A stretch of DNA of 64,000 bases, taken from CAYSCW01 sp964449165. Its GTDB lineage: Bacteria; Acidobacteriota; Aminicenantia; Aminicenantales; Aminicenantaceae. Made by a program: the position numbers and the translations under genes. How positions within the stretch are numbered: the stretch's first letter is position 1; each line of letters begins with the position of its first letter. Positions 1 to 8,271 of the stretch are shown piece after piece. The stretch covers positions 4,922 through 68,921 of the forward strand of contig CAYVAT010000013.1 of the NCBI GenBank assembly GCA_964449165.1, given 5' to 3'. The notes under the pieces are model-generated. The model was not told the DNA's origin. It saw nothing but the letters and a program-made list of their open reading frames with translations, and did not search any database.

Positions 1-837
1 CCCAGGACCATTGTAATGATTCAATGCGTTGGCTCACGGGATGATGAAAGGCCTTATTGCTCAAGGGTTTGTTGTACAGAAGCTGTGAAGAACGCCTTAA
101 AAATAAAAGAACTTTCACCTGAAGCATATATATATATATTGTACCGAGATATAAGAACTTATGGATTTAACGAAAGCTTCTATACAGAAGCAAGGCGAAA
201 GAACGTTGTATTCGTAAGGTATGATGAAGACCGGAAACCAGAAGTTTCAAAAAACGGAAACGGATTGCGGGTGGAAGTCTTTGACCAGACTTTAAGGATG
301 CCGATTGAGATATCTGCGGATTTAGTCGTGTTGTCAGCAGGAATAGTTCCAAATGATGACAGCGAAACAATTTCTCAATTTTTAAAAGTTCCTTTAAACA
401 CCGATGGATTTTTCCTTGAGGCACACATGAAGCTGAGACCGGTTGACTTTTCCACTGACGGTGTGTTTCTTGCGGGGATAGCCCACAGCCCGAAGACGGT
501 TTCAGAAAGCATTGCCCAGGCAGAGGCTGCCGCCTGCCGTGCAGCAGCAATTTTAAGCAAGGACGAGTATGAAACCGAGGCCACGATTTCCTCGGTGAAT
601 GAAGAACTCTGTACCGGGTGCGGTACATGTGTCGAGGTATGCGAATTTGACACTCTTGAACTTGTCGAAACACCTGAGGGCGAGATGGTATGCAGAGTGA
701 ATCAAGCGCTCTGCAAAGGCTGCGGCTGCTGCGCAGCGGCGTGCCCGAGCGGGGCGATCGAACAGAATGGCTTCAGGAGAGACCAGATCCTTTCAGCGGT
801 TGATGCAGCAACAGCCTGGGGAGAAGAAAGTGGCTAA
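1..837 (+). CDS. hdrA: HdrA-type flavoprotein, C-terminal part (5' end outside window)
   Basis: The reading frame is open from base 1, so this is the last 278 codons of a longer gene. The visible part has the HdrA core motif IQCVGSRD with a following Cys pair (YCSRVCC). A FAD-domain tail comes next (LAGIAHSPKTVSESIAQAEA), then two ferredoxin motifs at the C-terminus, CTGCGTCVEVC and CKGCGCCAAACP. HdrA is the FAD/iron-sulfur subunit that bifurcates electrons in soluble heterodisulfide reductase complexes. In the first ferredoxin motif the usual Pro after the last Cys is Glu. The stop overlaps the next gene, an MvhD homologue, by 8 bp, so the two are probably translated together. hdrB or hdrC could lie upstream of the window. 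The family assignment is firm; the physiological partner is inferred. Confidence 0.92.
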   Translation, partial: PRTIVMIQCVGSRDDERPYCSRVCCTEAVKNALKIKELSPEAYIYILYRDIRTYGFNESFYTEARRKNVVFVRYDEDRKPEVSKNGNGLRVEVFDQTLRMPIEISADLVVLSAGIVPNDDSETISQFLKVPLNTDGFFLEAHMKLRPVDFSTDGVFLAGIAHSPKTVSESIAQAEAAACRAAAILSKDEYETEATISSVNEELCTGCGTCVEVCEFDTLELVETPEGEMVCRVNQALCKGCGCCAAACPSGAIEQNGFRRDQILSAVDAATAWGEESG

Positions 838-1255
838 GGAATTCGAACCCAGAATAGTGGCATTTCTTTGCAACTGGTGCTCGTATGCTGGTGCAGATCT
901 GGCTGGCGTCAGCAGGCTGCAGATGCCTCCCACATTCAGGGTTATCCGTGTGATGTGTTCGAGCCGCGTCGACCCGATGTTCGTGGTCAAAGCGTTTCTC
1001 GAAGGCGCTGACGGCGTGATCATGGCCGGATGCCTCCCGGGAGATTGTCACTACTTAAAGGGAAATTACTATGCGCGTCGAAGATTTGCGGTTTTGAAAA
1101 AGACCTTTGAGAGTCTCGGATTGGAGCCTGAGCGTCTCCGGCTTTCGTGGGTTTCGGCCTCTGATGGACCGCGTTATGCGGAGGTCGTAAAAGAGTTCAC
1201 AGAGGAAATACGAAAATTAGGACCTAGCCCGGCTCGTAGGGAAGTGTTTATCTAA
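830..1255 (+). CDS. MvhD-like [2Fe-2S] electron-transfer protein (copy 1)
   Basis: A 141-residue protein of the methyl-viologen-reducing hydrogenase delta-subunit family, which hands electrons to HdrA. Cysteine motifs typical of MvhD are visible: LCNWCSYAGAD near the N-terminus, VMCSSRVDP, and GCLPGDCHY. I choose GTG at 830 because GGGGAG lies just upstream and homology starts immediately after it. A longer frame from ATG 767 would overlap hdrA by 71 bp and adds only unrelated residues. It is closely similar to the protein at 2092-2511 and more distantly to the one at 10834-11235. The HdrA-MvhD gene order suggests direct transfer between the two products. Confidence 0.9.
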   Translation: MAKEFEPRIVAFLCNWCSYAGADLAGVSRLQMPPTFRVIRVMCSSRVDPMFVVKAFLEGADGVIMAGCLPGDCHYLKGNYYARRRFAVLKKTFESLGLEPERLRLSWVSASDGPRYAEVVKEFTEEIRKLGPSPARREVFI

Positions 1256-1357
1256 AGAAGACAGTATGTTAGGTCGAAAAAAGTAGTTCACAGGTTAAAG
1301 CAATAAAATTGGATATCGTGCCCATATTATTAAAAATTAAATAAGGAGAGAGAAAAG

Positions 1358-1714
1358 ATGGCAAAGATGGCAATTACATGCAATGGTTCGGCCGCACCGA
1401 ATGTTTATCCGACCTTCATTCTCGGATCTTCAGCAGTGGCATCGGGTGATGAGGTAATCCTGTTCTTTACCCCGGGCGGAGCACCAGCCCTGGTGAAAGG
1501 CGAAATGGAGAAGATGCAGGACATAAAAGGGTACCCGAATTTGATTGAGCTGTACAATGGTATGGTCGAACTTGGGGCCAAAATCTACGCTTGCGAAATT
1601 TGCCTTGAGGCAAAGGATTTGAAGAAGGAAGACTTCAGGGAGGGAGTTGAGATCGTTGGGGCTACATCGTTTGTTAACGAGATTAAGGACGCGACAATTA
1701 CGTTCTCGTTCTAG
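1358..1714 (+). CDS. DsrE-family sulfur-relay protein
   Basis: A 118-residue small alpha/beta protein of the DsrE/DsrF/peroxiredoxin-like superfamily, whose members carry persulfide sulfur on a cysteine or act in redox reactions. Features seen are an N-terminal ITCNGS strand, a glycine-rich FFTPGGAP loop, and a cysteine pair ACEICLEA at residues 79 and 82. A good ribosome site (AAGGAGAG) precedes ATG 1358. The next gene is tusA, another sulfur carrier, and both sit between two mvhD homologues within an hdr cluster, so a role in passing sulfane sulfur to or from an Hdr-like complex is the natural inference. The exact subfamily cannot be settled by eye. Confidence 0.85.
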   Translation: MAKMAITCNGSAAPNVYPTFILGSSAVASGDEVILFFTPGGAPALVKGEMEKMQDIKGYPNLIELYNGMVELGAKIYACEICLEAKDLKKEDFREGVEIVGATSFVNEIKDATITFSF

Positions 1715-1749
1715 AGATCGATATAGGAAAATAAAAGGAGGAAGGAATA

Positions 1750-1971
1750 ATGGCTAATTATACGTTGGATACCCTAGGACTTAAATGCCCACAGCCGGTT
1801 CTGAAGGTGGCTGTGAAGGCAAAGGAATTGCAGCCGGGAGACATGTTGGAGGTTATAGCCGACTGTGAGTCTTTTCCTAAAGATATTGAGGCATGGTGCC
1901 AGAAGACAGGAAAGACGCTGCTTTTCTGTAATACAGAAGGTGGTAAACATACAGCACAGATTCAATTCTAG
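1750..1971 (+). CDS. tusA: TusA-family sulfurtransferase
   Basis: A 73-residue TusA/SirA-like protein with the signature LGLKCPQPVLK. Cys13 of the CPxP motif is the expected persulfide carrier. Length and order (beta strand, CPxP helix, DCESF segment, C-terminal hydrophobic strand) match the family. It follows the DsrE-like gene by 35 bp, with GGAGGAA ahead of the ATG. TusA proteins near hdr genes in dissimilatory sulfur metabolism deliver sulfur to Hdr-like complexes, whereas TusA proteins for tRNA thiolation usually stand alone. The context favours a metabolic sulfur-relay role; this is inference. Confidence 0.92.
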   Translation: MANYTLDTLGLKCPQPVLKVAVKAKELQPGDMLEVIADCESFPKDIEAWCQKTGKTLLFCNTEGGKHTAQIQF

Positions 1972-2091
1972 TTTTCAGTGATTGATAGTTAGTAGCTAAC
2001 AGGGATCGGATTCAGCCTTCCTGTCGGCTATTTCTATCAGCTTGTCGGAGTGGAGGCTGCATTGCCGGAGGAACAAGAAAAGGAAGAAAAG

Positions 2092-2511
2092 ATGAGCGAG
2101 GAATTTGAGCCGCGTATAGTTGCTTTTTTATGCAACTGGTGTTCGTATGCCGGTGCGGATGTGGCGGGTTCGAGCAAACTAGAGATGCCGCCTACCATAA
2201 CACCCGTGAAGGTAATGTGTTCGAGCCGGGTTGATCCGGTAATGGTGATCACAGCTTTTCTGCGCGGGGCCGACGGTGTGCTGATTGCCGGATGTCATCC
2301 GGGAGATTGTCACTACGACAAAGGCAATTATTACGCGCGCAGGCGATTTGCGGTTTTAAGAGAAATTTTCAATACGCTTAGACTTGAAGGGGAGCGGTTG
2401 AGGCTTTCCTGGGTCTCCGCGTCGGAAGGACCGCGATACGCAGAGGTAGTGCGGGAGTTTTCCGAAAAGATCAAGCAGTTGGGCCCGAACCCTGTAAAAC
2501 AGAAGACATAA
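2092..2511 (+). CDS. MvhD-like [2Fe-2S] electron-transfer protein (copy 2)
   Basis: A 139-residue paralogue of the protein at 830-1255, nearly identical in the core (EFEPRIVAFLCNWCSYAGAD, then VMCSSRVDPV and GCHPGDCHY). I choose ATG 2092, after an AGGAAGAAAAG purine stretch, rather than 2050, because homology with copy 1 starts here. The gene lies between tusA and two hdrA-like genes. Its duplication on either side of the dsrE-tusA pair suggests a local duplication of an mvhD unit. It probably feeds or drains one of the following HdrA-like proteins. Confidence 0.9.
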   Translation: MSEEFEPRIVAFLCNWCSYAGADVAGSSKLEMPPTITPVKVMCSSRVDPVMVITAFLRGADGVLIAGCHPGDCHYDKGNYYARRRFAVLREIFNTLRLEGERLRLSWVSASEGPRYAEVVREFSEKIKQLGPNPVKQKT

Positions 2512-2538
2512 AACACCTTCAGGTGCTGGAGAAAGACT

Positions 2539-3825
2539 ATGACTAAAAAACAGCAAGAGGCCAAGGATCAGGTTCTTGTGATCGGTGCGGGAATGGCCGG
2601 GATCGAGGCCAGCCTTACACTGGCCTCTGCCGACAAGAAGGTCTACCTCGTGGAGAAGGAACCGCTGTTCGGCGGAAAGGTTATCAAGTTCGAAGAAGTC
2701 TTTGCCAACATGGAATGCTCCACATGTATGGCAGCGCCGAAACAGCAAGAAGTGCTTCAGAATGAGAAGATCGAGTTGCTTACGCTCAGCAAGGTAAAAG
2801 AAGTTAAAGGAGAAGCGGGTAATTTTACTGTAAAGATTGAAAAAAAGGCAAGATACGTGAGCCTCGAGGACTGCATAGGCTGTAACGAGTGTTTTGAACC
2901 CTGCCCGGTAAGTCTGCCCAATGAGTTCGAGGAGAACCTGGGTGAGAGAAAGGCTATATATATCCCCTGTCCCGGCGCGCTACCGAATGCCCCGTCGATA
3001 GATACAGATAATTGCGTGAGATTCACGAAGGGAGAAGATTGCCAGTTGTGCAAGGAAGCCTGCATGTTTGAGGCAATCGATTTCGACCAGAAAGATGAAG
3101 AAGTGGAACTCAATGTTGGGGCCATAATTGTAGCTACAGGATTTGACCTTATGGATTCCGAGCAGATTTCTGACTGGGGTTACAATGGCGAAGCGAACGT
3201 GTATACCGCACTTGAGATGGAAAGGTTGTATGCGTCGAACGGGCCAACTGCGGGAAAAATCATTTTAAGAAACAATAAAGAACCGGCATCCGCGGCAATG
3301 ATTCACTGTGTGGGACGCGAAAAAGCGGGTTACTGTTCTGGCGTATGCTGTATGTACAGTTTCAAGTTTATTCATTACTTGAAAGACAAACTGCCGGAAA
3401 TAAAACTGTATGATGTCTACAGCGACTTTTGTATGCCAGGCAAGAGCTATCAGCCATTTTTCGAGCATTTGAAAGATAAAACAGAGTCGGTTCGGTTCCA
3501 AGATCTGAAAATCGTGCATCAGAACGGTAAAGTACGGATCAAATATAAATCCTTGGCAGGCAAGGAGGAAAAACTGGATGTAGATATGGTGATTCTTGCA
3601 CCCGCTATCGTGCCCGCCAAGGGGGCATCGGAATTGGCCAAGAAACTGGGCATTGAACAAACTGAGAGCGGATTTTTTGGTTTTCAATCGAGTGACCGTT
3701 CACCGGAGGAGAGCGGCCGTGAGGGGATTTATCTTGCGGGGTGTGTTCTCGGGCCCGAAGACATTGGCAGAGCAATTGCCCAGGCCGAGGCAGCGGCAGG
3801 GAAAGTACTTGCATTGCTTAGTTGA
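2539..3825 (+). CDS. Short HdrA-like flavoprotein with inserted ferredoxin domain
   Basis: 428 residues, against about 640-660 for complete HdrA. It begins directly at the FAD domain (VIGAGMAGIEA, residues 14-24) and lacks the N-terminal HdrA domain. It keeps the core Cys pair ECSTCM (C60, C63). It also keeps the inserted ferredoxin-like region, C112-x2-C-x2-C-x3-CP plus a second Cys set near residues 155-175 (CQLCKEAC). It stops after the FAD-domain tail (LAGCVLGPEDIGRAIAQAEA), so the C-terminal two-cluster ferredoxin is absent. Its missing parts are the ones present in the next gene. Length resembles QmoA, but the Cys motifs are HdrA-type. Flavin-based electron transfer is likely; the partner is unknown. 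Confidence 0.88.
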   Translation: MTKKQQEAKDQVLVIGAGMAGIEASLTLASADKKVYLVEKEPLFGGKVIKFEEVFANMECSTCMAAPKQQEVLQNEKIELLTLSKVKEVKGEAGNFTVKIEKKARYVSLEDCIGCNECFEPCPVSLPNEFEENLGERKAIYIPCPGALPNAPSIDTDNCVRFTKGEDCQLCKEACMFEAIDFDQKDEEVELNVGAIIVATGFDLMDSEQISDWGYNGEANVYTALEMERLYASNGPTAGKIILRNNKEPASAAMIHCVGREKAGYCSGVCCMYSFKFIHYLKDKLPEIKLYDVYSDFCMPGKSYQPFFEHLKDKTESVRFQDLKIVHQNGKVRIKYKSLAGKEEKLDVDMVILAPAIVPAKGASELAKKLGIEQTESGFFGFQSSDRSPEESGREGIYLAGCVLGPEDIGRAIAQAEAAAGKVLALLS

Positions 3826-3840
3826 GCGAAGAGGAGTGTA

Positions 3841-5523
3841 ATGGAGAAGAAGAGCGTAATGGATAGGAAAATCGGCGTTTATGTTTGTGAATGCGGGCCG
3901 AACATAGCAGATGCTCTGGATATAGACAGGGTTATCGAAGCTGTGTCGGGCATGGAGAATGTCGCTGTTATCGATAGGTATAAACTCCTGTGCTCCCCGG
4001 ACGGGAAGAAATACCTTGCCGAGCAGATAAAAGAACATGGGCTGACACACTTGGTGGTTGGAGCGTGTTCCCCAAAACAGCATGAAGCGACTTTTATGGG
4101 CGTATGTAAAGAAGGTGGGATGAATCCTTTCCTGATGCAGATGGCCAATCTTCGAGAGCAGATCGCATGGATAACTCCAGACAAAGAAAAAGCTACCGAA
4201 CGGGCGATCAGGCACATGAAAGCGGCTGTTCGACGTGTCCGGTATCACGCGCCGTTGGAACAAAAAGAAATTGAATGTAATGCAGATGTGCTGGTCATAG
4301 GTGGAGGTATAGCGGGAATGTCGGCAGCCCTGCTGCTGAGCAGTCCGGACCGAAAAGTGTTTCTAGTCGAAAAGAATACAGAACTCGGAGGAATGGTTTC
4401 AAGATACGAGAAGCTCTTTCCGGATATGATCAGAGGCAGTGAGATTACGGAAAGGCGCGTCAAGAGCTTGAAAGAAGACGATAATATCGAGGTGCTAACA
4501 GGTACAAAAGTGGAGAAAATCCTCGGCTTTTTCGGAAACTTTGTAGTTACTGTCCGCGAAGGAGAATCCGAACCTCGAGAGTTTAAAGTGGGAGCTGTTG
4601 TAGTGGCCACAGGTGCAGACCTTTTCGATCCCGGTACCCTGGAGGAATACGCGTACGGGAAGATAAAAAATGTTGTTACTGCCCCCGAGGTTGAAGAAAT
4701 GAATCTGAAAGGAAACATTAAGCTCGAAAACGGAAAAGAACCGAAAAGTGTTGGGATTATTCATTGCGTTGGTCGGAAAGAGAAAGGGTACTGCTCAGAG
4801 GTGTGCTGCAGAGCGGGGATGAAGATATCGCGCTATCTGAAAGAAAAGATTCCGGCCGTTTCAATAAAGCATTTTTATCAGGATCTCTGTGTTCCGGGCT
4901 CTGGAGCGCAGGCGTTCTACGAGGAGACCCGGGATGCGGGGGCGGAGTTTGTCTGCACAGATACAGTTAAACTGAAGGAGTCCGATAAAAATATCAAAAT
5001 AGATCACGACGGTAAAGTTGATACAGTAGACATGGCGGTCCTTCTGCCCGCAATAGAACCGGCAGAAGACACTTCTGATATTTCCGAAATGCTCGGTGTT
5101 GAAAAGGGAAAGGGAGGATTTCTTACGGAAGAACACGAGAAGATAAGCCCGGTCACTACAACCGTCGAAGGAGTATGCCTGGCCGGGTCTGTTTCAGGAC
5201 CAAAAACCGTACGTGACGCCGTGTCCCAGTCAGAAGCTGCAGCGGGGAAGATACTTTCCTCATTGGTGCCGGGTCGAAAACTGGAAACAGAAGCCAAGAC
5301 TTCGAAAATATTCGAGAATTTGTGTACGGGCTGTAGAACTTGTCTGACGGTATGCTGTTACAGCGCAATCGAGTATGATGAATCGAGAGGAGTTTGTGTG
5401 GTTAATGAGGTGCTCTGCAAGGGATGCGGGAATTGCGCAGCAGCTTGCCCCTCTGGAGCGGCAATGCATCAGCAATTTACACCAAAACAAATCTACAGGG
5501 AAGTGATAGAGATATTGCGATGA
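3841..5523 (+). CDS. HdrA-like flavoprotein lacking the internal ferredoxin insert
   Basis: 560 residues. The N-terminal HdrA domain is present (IGVYVCECGPNI, ACSPKQHE, residues 10-140). A FAD motif follows (VIGGGIAGM, residue 152 on), and the C-terminal two-cluster ferredoxin is present (CTGCRTCLTVC and CKGCGNCAAACP, about 495-537). Two parts of normal HdrA are missing. The core Cys pair after the FAD motif is replaced (LFPDMIRGSEIT at 192-202), and the ferredoxin insert is absent, with the chain running straight into VGAVVVATGADL. It starts 15 bp after the short HdrA-like gene with AAGAGGAG before the ATG, and its stop overlaps the next start (ATGA). It looks like the partner half of the preceding protein. 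Confidence 0.88.
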   Translation: MEKKSVMDRKIGVYVCECGPNIADALDIDRVIEAVSGMENVAVIDRYKLLCSPDGKKYLAEQIKEHGLTHLVVGACSPKQHEATFMGVCKEGGMNPFLMQMANLREQIAWITPDKEKATERAIRHMKAAVRRVRYHAPLEQKEIECNADVLVIGGGIAGMSAALLLSSPDRKVFLVEKNTELGGMVSRYEKLFPDMIRGSEITERRVKSLKEDDNIEVLTGTKVEKILGFFGNFVVTVREGESEPREFKVGAVVVATGADLFDPGTLEEYAYGKIKNVVTAPEVEEMNLKGNIKLENGKEPKSVGIIHCVGRKEKGYCSEVCCRAGMKISRYLKEKIPAVSIKHFYQDLCVPGSGAQAFYEETRDAGAEFVCTDTVKLKESDKNIKIDHDGKVDTVDMAVLLPAIEPAEDTSDISEMLGVEKGKGGFLTEEHEKISPVTTTVEGVCLAGSVSGPKTVRDAVSQSEAAAGKILSSLVPGRKLETEAKTSKIFENLCTGCRTCLTVCCYSAIEYDESRGVCVVNEVLCKGCGNCAAACPSGAAMHQQFTPKQIYREVIEILR

Positions 5524-6602
5524 AAGAAGGGCATGTAATCAAAGCAGCTGAAGGGACGAGTAAAGCTATAGCCGGGCTTTTAAAGAGCTCGCTGGAGAAG
5601 AAAATCTTTGAGGCTGTGCTTGTGCCAATACGCACAAACGAAGGATATAACTACGTTTTGACGGATAACGCCGACCTTCTGGAAAGGGCCGAGATAATGC
5701 CCCCGGTGATGTCTGTTCAAGGGGGCAAGGTGTTGCAGGCTCTGACTCGGCACGGGAAAAGCAGGAAAATCGCCGCCGTAATGCGGATGTGCGAAATACG
5801 GGCTGCTGTAGAGCTTTCCAAGTTGGAGCAGACGGATTTGGAGAACGTTTTCTTTATCAGTGTGGATTGTAATGGCGTAACACCTCTCTCCGATTACCTG
5901 GAAGATCCGTCCAGCGCCGGCACGAAGCTCCGGCCACTTTGCGAAATCTGTACGTCATTCAGTGTTGTTGGAGATAAACAGGCCCAGGATGTTGATATAC
6001 ACGCTGCAACCATGGGTGTAGATGAAGGAGAAGTGTTGTTTATTCCCATGAGCGATGACGGTGAAAGTGTGCTGGAGAAACTGGCCATTGATAAGAAAAA
6101 AGACGCCGGGAAATGGGTAAAGGAAACAGAGAAGTTGCAGAAGCAGCGTATAGCCGCCAGGGAAAAAGCTCTGAAAGAAACAAAGGAAATGGTAAAAGGA
6201 CTGAACGGTTTGCTGGAGGTGTTCAGCCGGTGCATAGAATGTCACAACTGCCGCAGTGTATGCCCGATATGCTATTGTCGGCTCTGCTTTTCTGATAAGG
6301 ATACTTTCCGGGAAACAGGCGCGGAATATCTTGATCGTGTGCAGGCCCAAGGGGTGATGAAGTGTACAGATGACCTTCTGCAGTTCCATTTGGGCCGGAT
6401 GTCGCACATGAGCTTATCGTGCGTGTCCTGCGGAATGTGTGAAGATGTGTGCCCGGTGGACATACCGGTTGGACAAGTATTCAGCGCCGTAGCCGAGAAA
6501 ACTCAGGCGATATTTGACTATTTTGCGGGTAAAAGTTCTGATGAGGAACAGCCGCTCAGGACATTCGAGCTGGGTGAATTGGTTGAAGTAGAGGACAAAT
6601 GA
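5520..6602 (+). CDS. FrhB/FdhB-like iron-sulfur flavoprotein (copy 1)
   Basis: About 360 residues, starting at an ATG that overlaps the previous stop. It resembles the beta subunit family of coenzyme F420 hydrogenases and F420- or NAD-linked formate dehydrogenases. The C-terminal third has a dense cysteine region (RCIECHNCRSVCPICYCRLC), followed by SCVSCGMCEDVCPVDIP, giving two or more [4Fe-4S] clusters. A charged helical segment (about 185-235) precedes the clusters. No dehydrogenase or hydrogenase catalytic subunit is adjacent, so it may serve as an entry or exit module for the Hdr-like complex. Use of F420, NAD(P)H or another donor cannot be told from sequence alone. Confidence 0.82.
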   Translation: MKEGHVIKAAEGTSKAIAGLLKSSLEKKIFEAVLVPIRTNEGYNYVLTDNADLLERAEIMPPVMSVQGGKVLQALTRHGKSRKIAAVMRMCEIRAAVELSKLEQTDLENVFFISVDCNGVTPLSDYLEDPSSAGTKLRPLCEICTSFSVVGDKQAQDVDIHAATMGVDEGEVLFIPMSDDGESVLEKLAIDKKKDAGKWVKETEKLQKQRIAAREKALKETKEMVKGLNGLLEVFSRCIECHNCRSVCPICYCRLCFSDKDTFRETGAEYLDRVQAQGVMKCTDDLLQFHLGRMSHMSLSCVSCGMCEDVCPVDIPVGQVFSAVAEKTQAIFDYFAGKSSDEEQPLRTFELGELVEVEDK

Positions 6603-6640
6603 ATGGTCTGTGACCGGCCGCGCATGCTTGGAGACTTGAA

Positions 6641-7750
6641 ATGACTAAGATGTTGAAAATAGATAAAGCGATTTCAGACGGGACCAGAGATTTTCTGCGC
6701 TATCTTCTGGACAGCAAGAACGTGCGTAGTGTGGCAGTGCTGAGGAGAGATAGGACGTCTGGCTGGGTCAGCTACAGCCTGATCTCTGATCCGGAAAAGA
6801 TAGAGGAAGCGGTCCCTTTTTCTCCGGTCATGCCATACAACGCGGGTGAGTATCTCTCTCGCCTCACATCCAAGGGACCGTTCGATAAGCCTGTTGCGGT
6901 GGTATTGCGTCCATGCGAACAGCGAGCGTTTGTGGAGCTTGTAAAACGACAGCAGGGCAGTTTGGACAATATCATAACAATCAGTTCGGTTTGTCCGGGA
7001 GTTTATCCTTTGAAAACATTTGTTCGTGAGAACGAGGACAAGCTGTTTAAGGATTACTGGTCGGTGGTAGCTGATGGAAAACAACCTGAGGGGATCCGGG
7101 ACACGTGTTCGTTCTGTGAGCATTTTGTTCCGGCTGAAGCCGACATTGTCATACCCATAGCAGGCGAGAAGGATACGGGCAAAGAATGCAAATTGTTCGC
7201 GAATACCGAAAAGGGAGCTGAACTACTGAAGGGGATAGATGGGAAAATACAGGAATCTGAACTGGAGACAAAAGGAACCGAAGCTATCCGGCAGTTGCGG
7301 AAGGAAAACGAAGAAAAGATGCTGGCCGATCTGGGGAAAAAGTTATCGGGATTAGATGGGCTGGTAGAAATGTTCAGTACGTGCATTGGCTGTCATGGAT
7401 GTCGGTCGGTTTGCCCGATTTGTTACTGCCGCTTATGTGAATTTGATTCTTCTCGAAGTGAATACGAGGCACGAAAATATGAAATCGAACTGCGCAAGAA
7501 GGGGGGCGTAAGAATACCCCCGGGCTCCATAGCCTTTCAGATAGGTCGGATGATCCATATAGGCCTTTCCTGTGTGAGCTGCGGGATGTGTAGCGACGTG
7601 TGTCCCGCCGATATCCCGGTTGCAAATATTTTCAGGAAAGCGGGAAAGGCGGTCCAGGATGTGTTCGAATACATTCCTGGAAAGGACCTTGAGGATAGTA
7701 TCCCTGTCACGACATTTGAAGAAGAGGAATTGAGAAGTGTTGAGGATTAA
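6641..7750 (+). CDS. FrhB/FdhB-like iron-sulfur flavoprotein (copy 2)
   Basis: 369 residues, a diverged tandem paralogue of the gene before it. The same plan is visible: an N-terminal domain with VAVVLRPCEQRAFVEL, a charged linker, then TCIGCHGCRSVCPICYCRLC and SCVSCGMCSDVCPADIP. A 38-bp gap separates the two. It ends in a 4-bp convergent overlap with the hydrogenase protease gene on the other strand, so there is no room for a separate terminator. Two related subunits in tandem suggest a heterodimer or two alternative donors; this is inference. Confidence 0.82.
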   Translation: MTKMLKIDKAISDGTRDFLRYLLDSKNVRSVAVLRRDRTSGWVSYSLISDPEKIEEAVPFSPVMPYNAGEYLSRLTSKGPFDKPVAVVLRPCEQRAFVELVKRQQGSLDNIITISSVCPGVYPLKTFVRENEDKLFKDYWSVVADGKQPEGIRDTCSFCEHFVPAEADIVIPIAGEKDTGKECKLFANTEKGAELLKGIDGKIQESELETKGTEAIRQLRKENEEKMLADLGKKLSGLDGLVEMFSTCIGCHGCRSVCPICYCRLCEFDSSRSEYEARKYEIELRKKGGVRIPPGSIAFQIGRMIHIGLSCVSCGMCSDVCPADIPVANIFRKAGKAVQDVFEYIPGKDLEDSIPVTTFEEEELRSVED

Positions 7751-8214
7751 GAGGGTGGTGAATCAGATTTTATTATCTTTGTTATTTCATCTACAATTCC
7801 CGGAATTTTACTTTTTACCCCAGGAGTACATTCCTCGCCAAACGTAGTATTATCTTCTATTTCTATTGCATAAATTTCAATAATTTGAGGTATTTTATAT
7901 CCCAGCTTCCTTCCGAGTTCAATTGCAGTTCTAATATTCACTCCATGTGAGTATGATGGAGTTGAAAAAGTGCCTATATCTTCCAGGTTTAGTTTGTAAA
8001 GGGTGCCAGGTGTTTCTTTTTCTGTTTTTATGGAGTCGATGATGATAAGTCTCTCGTATTCACCAATATAGTCAAGCAGTGAAATTCCCGCCAGACTTGT
8101 TTTTATCACTTCAATATCAGGAAGGGAAAGTTTCTCTATCTCATTTGCCACACAGATGCCTACCGAATCATCTGTCAGAATTGGGTTTCCAACTCCCAAT
8201 ATAAGAGTTTCCAT
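7747..8214 (-). CDS. [NiFe]-hydrogenase maturation protease
   Basis: 155 residues of the HyaD/HybD/FrcD/HoxW endopeptidase family, which clips the C-terminal tail of the large subunit after nickel insertion. The N-terminal signature LILGVGNPILTDDSVGI contains the conserved GNP and DD residues. IIIDSIKTEKETPGT supplies the second conserved Asp region, and SYSHGVNI the His region. It is the last gene of the leftward hydrogenase operon, 57 bp after the large subunit whose precursor carries a cleavable tail. Confidence 0.92.
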   Translation of the reverse strand: METLILGVGNPILTDDSVGICVANEIEKLSLPDIEVIKTSLAGISLLDYIGEYERLIIIDSIKTEKETPGTLYKLNLEDIGTFSTPSYSHGVNIRTAIELGRKLGYKIPQIIEIYAIEIEDNTTFGEECTPGVKSKIPGIVDEITKIIKSDSPPS

Positions 8215-8271
8215 TTTTGAAGACGGGAAATATCAATCCACAGTAATGAGCGTGAAGAGATCGAAATATTT

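Noticed and set aside
767..829. Longer N-terminus for the first MvhD-like protein
   Set aside because: The extra residues are read out of frame through the hdrA end, are absent from the paralogue, and the GTG at 830 has a better ribosome site.
2050..2091. Longer N-terminus for the second MvhD-like protein
   Set aside because: Homology with the first copy starts at the ATG at 2092.
2539..5523. QmoA/QmoB identification for the two HdrA-like proteins
   Set aside because: Cys motifs are of HdrA type, there is no MvhD fusion at the end of the longer protein, and no QmoC or Apr genes are nearby.
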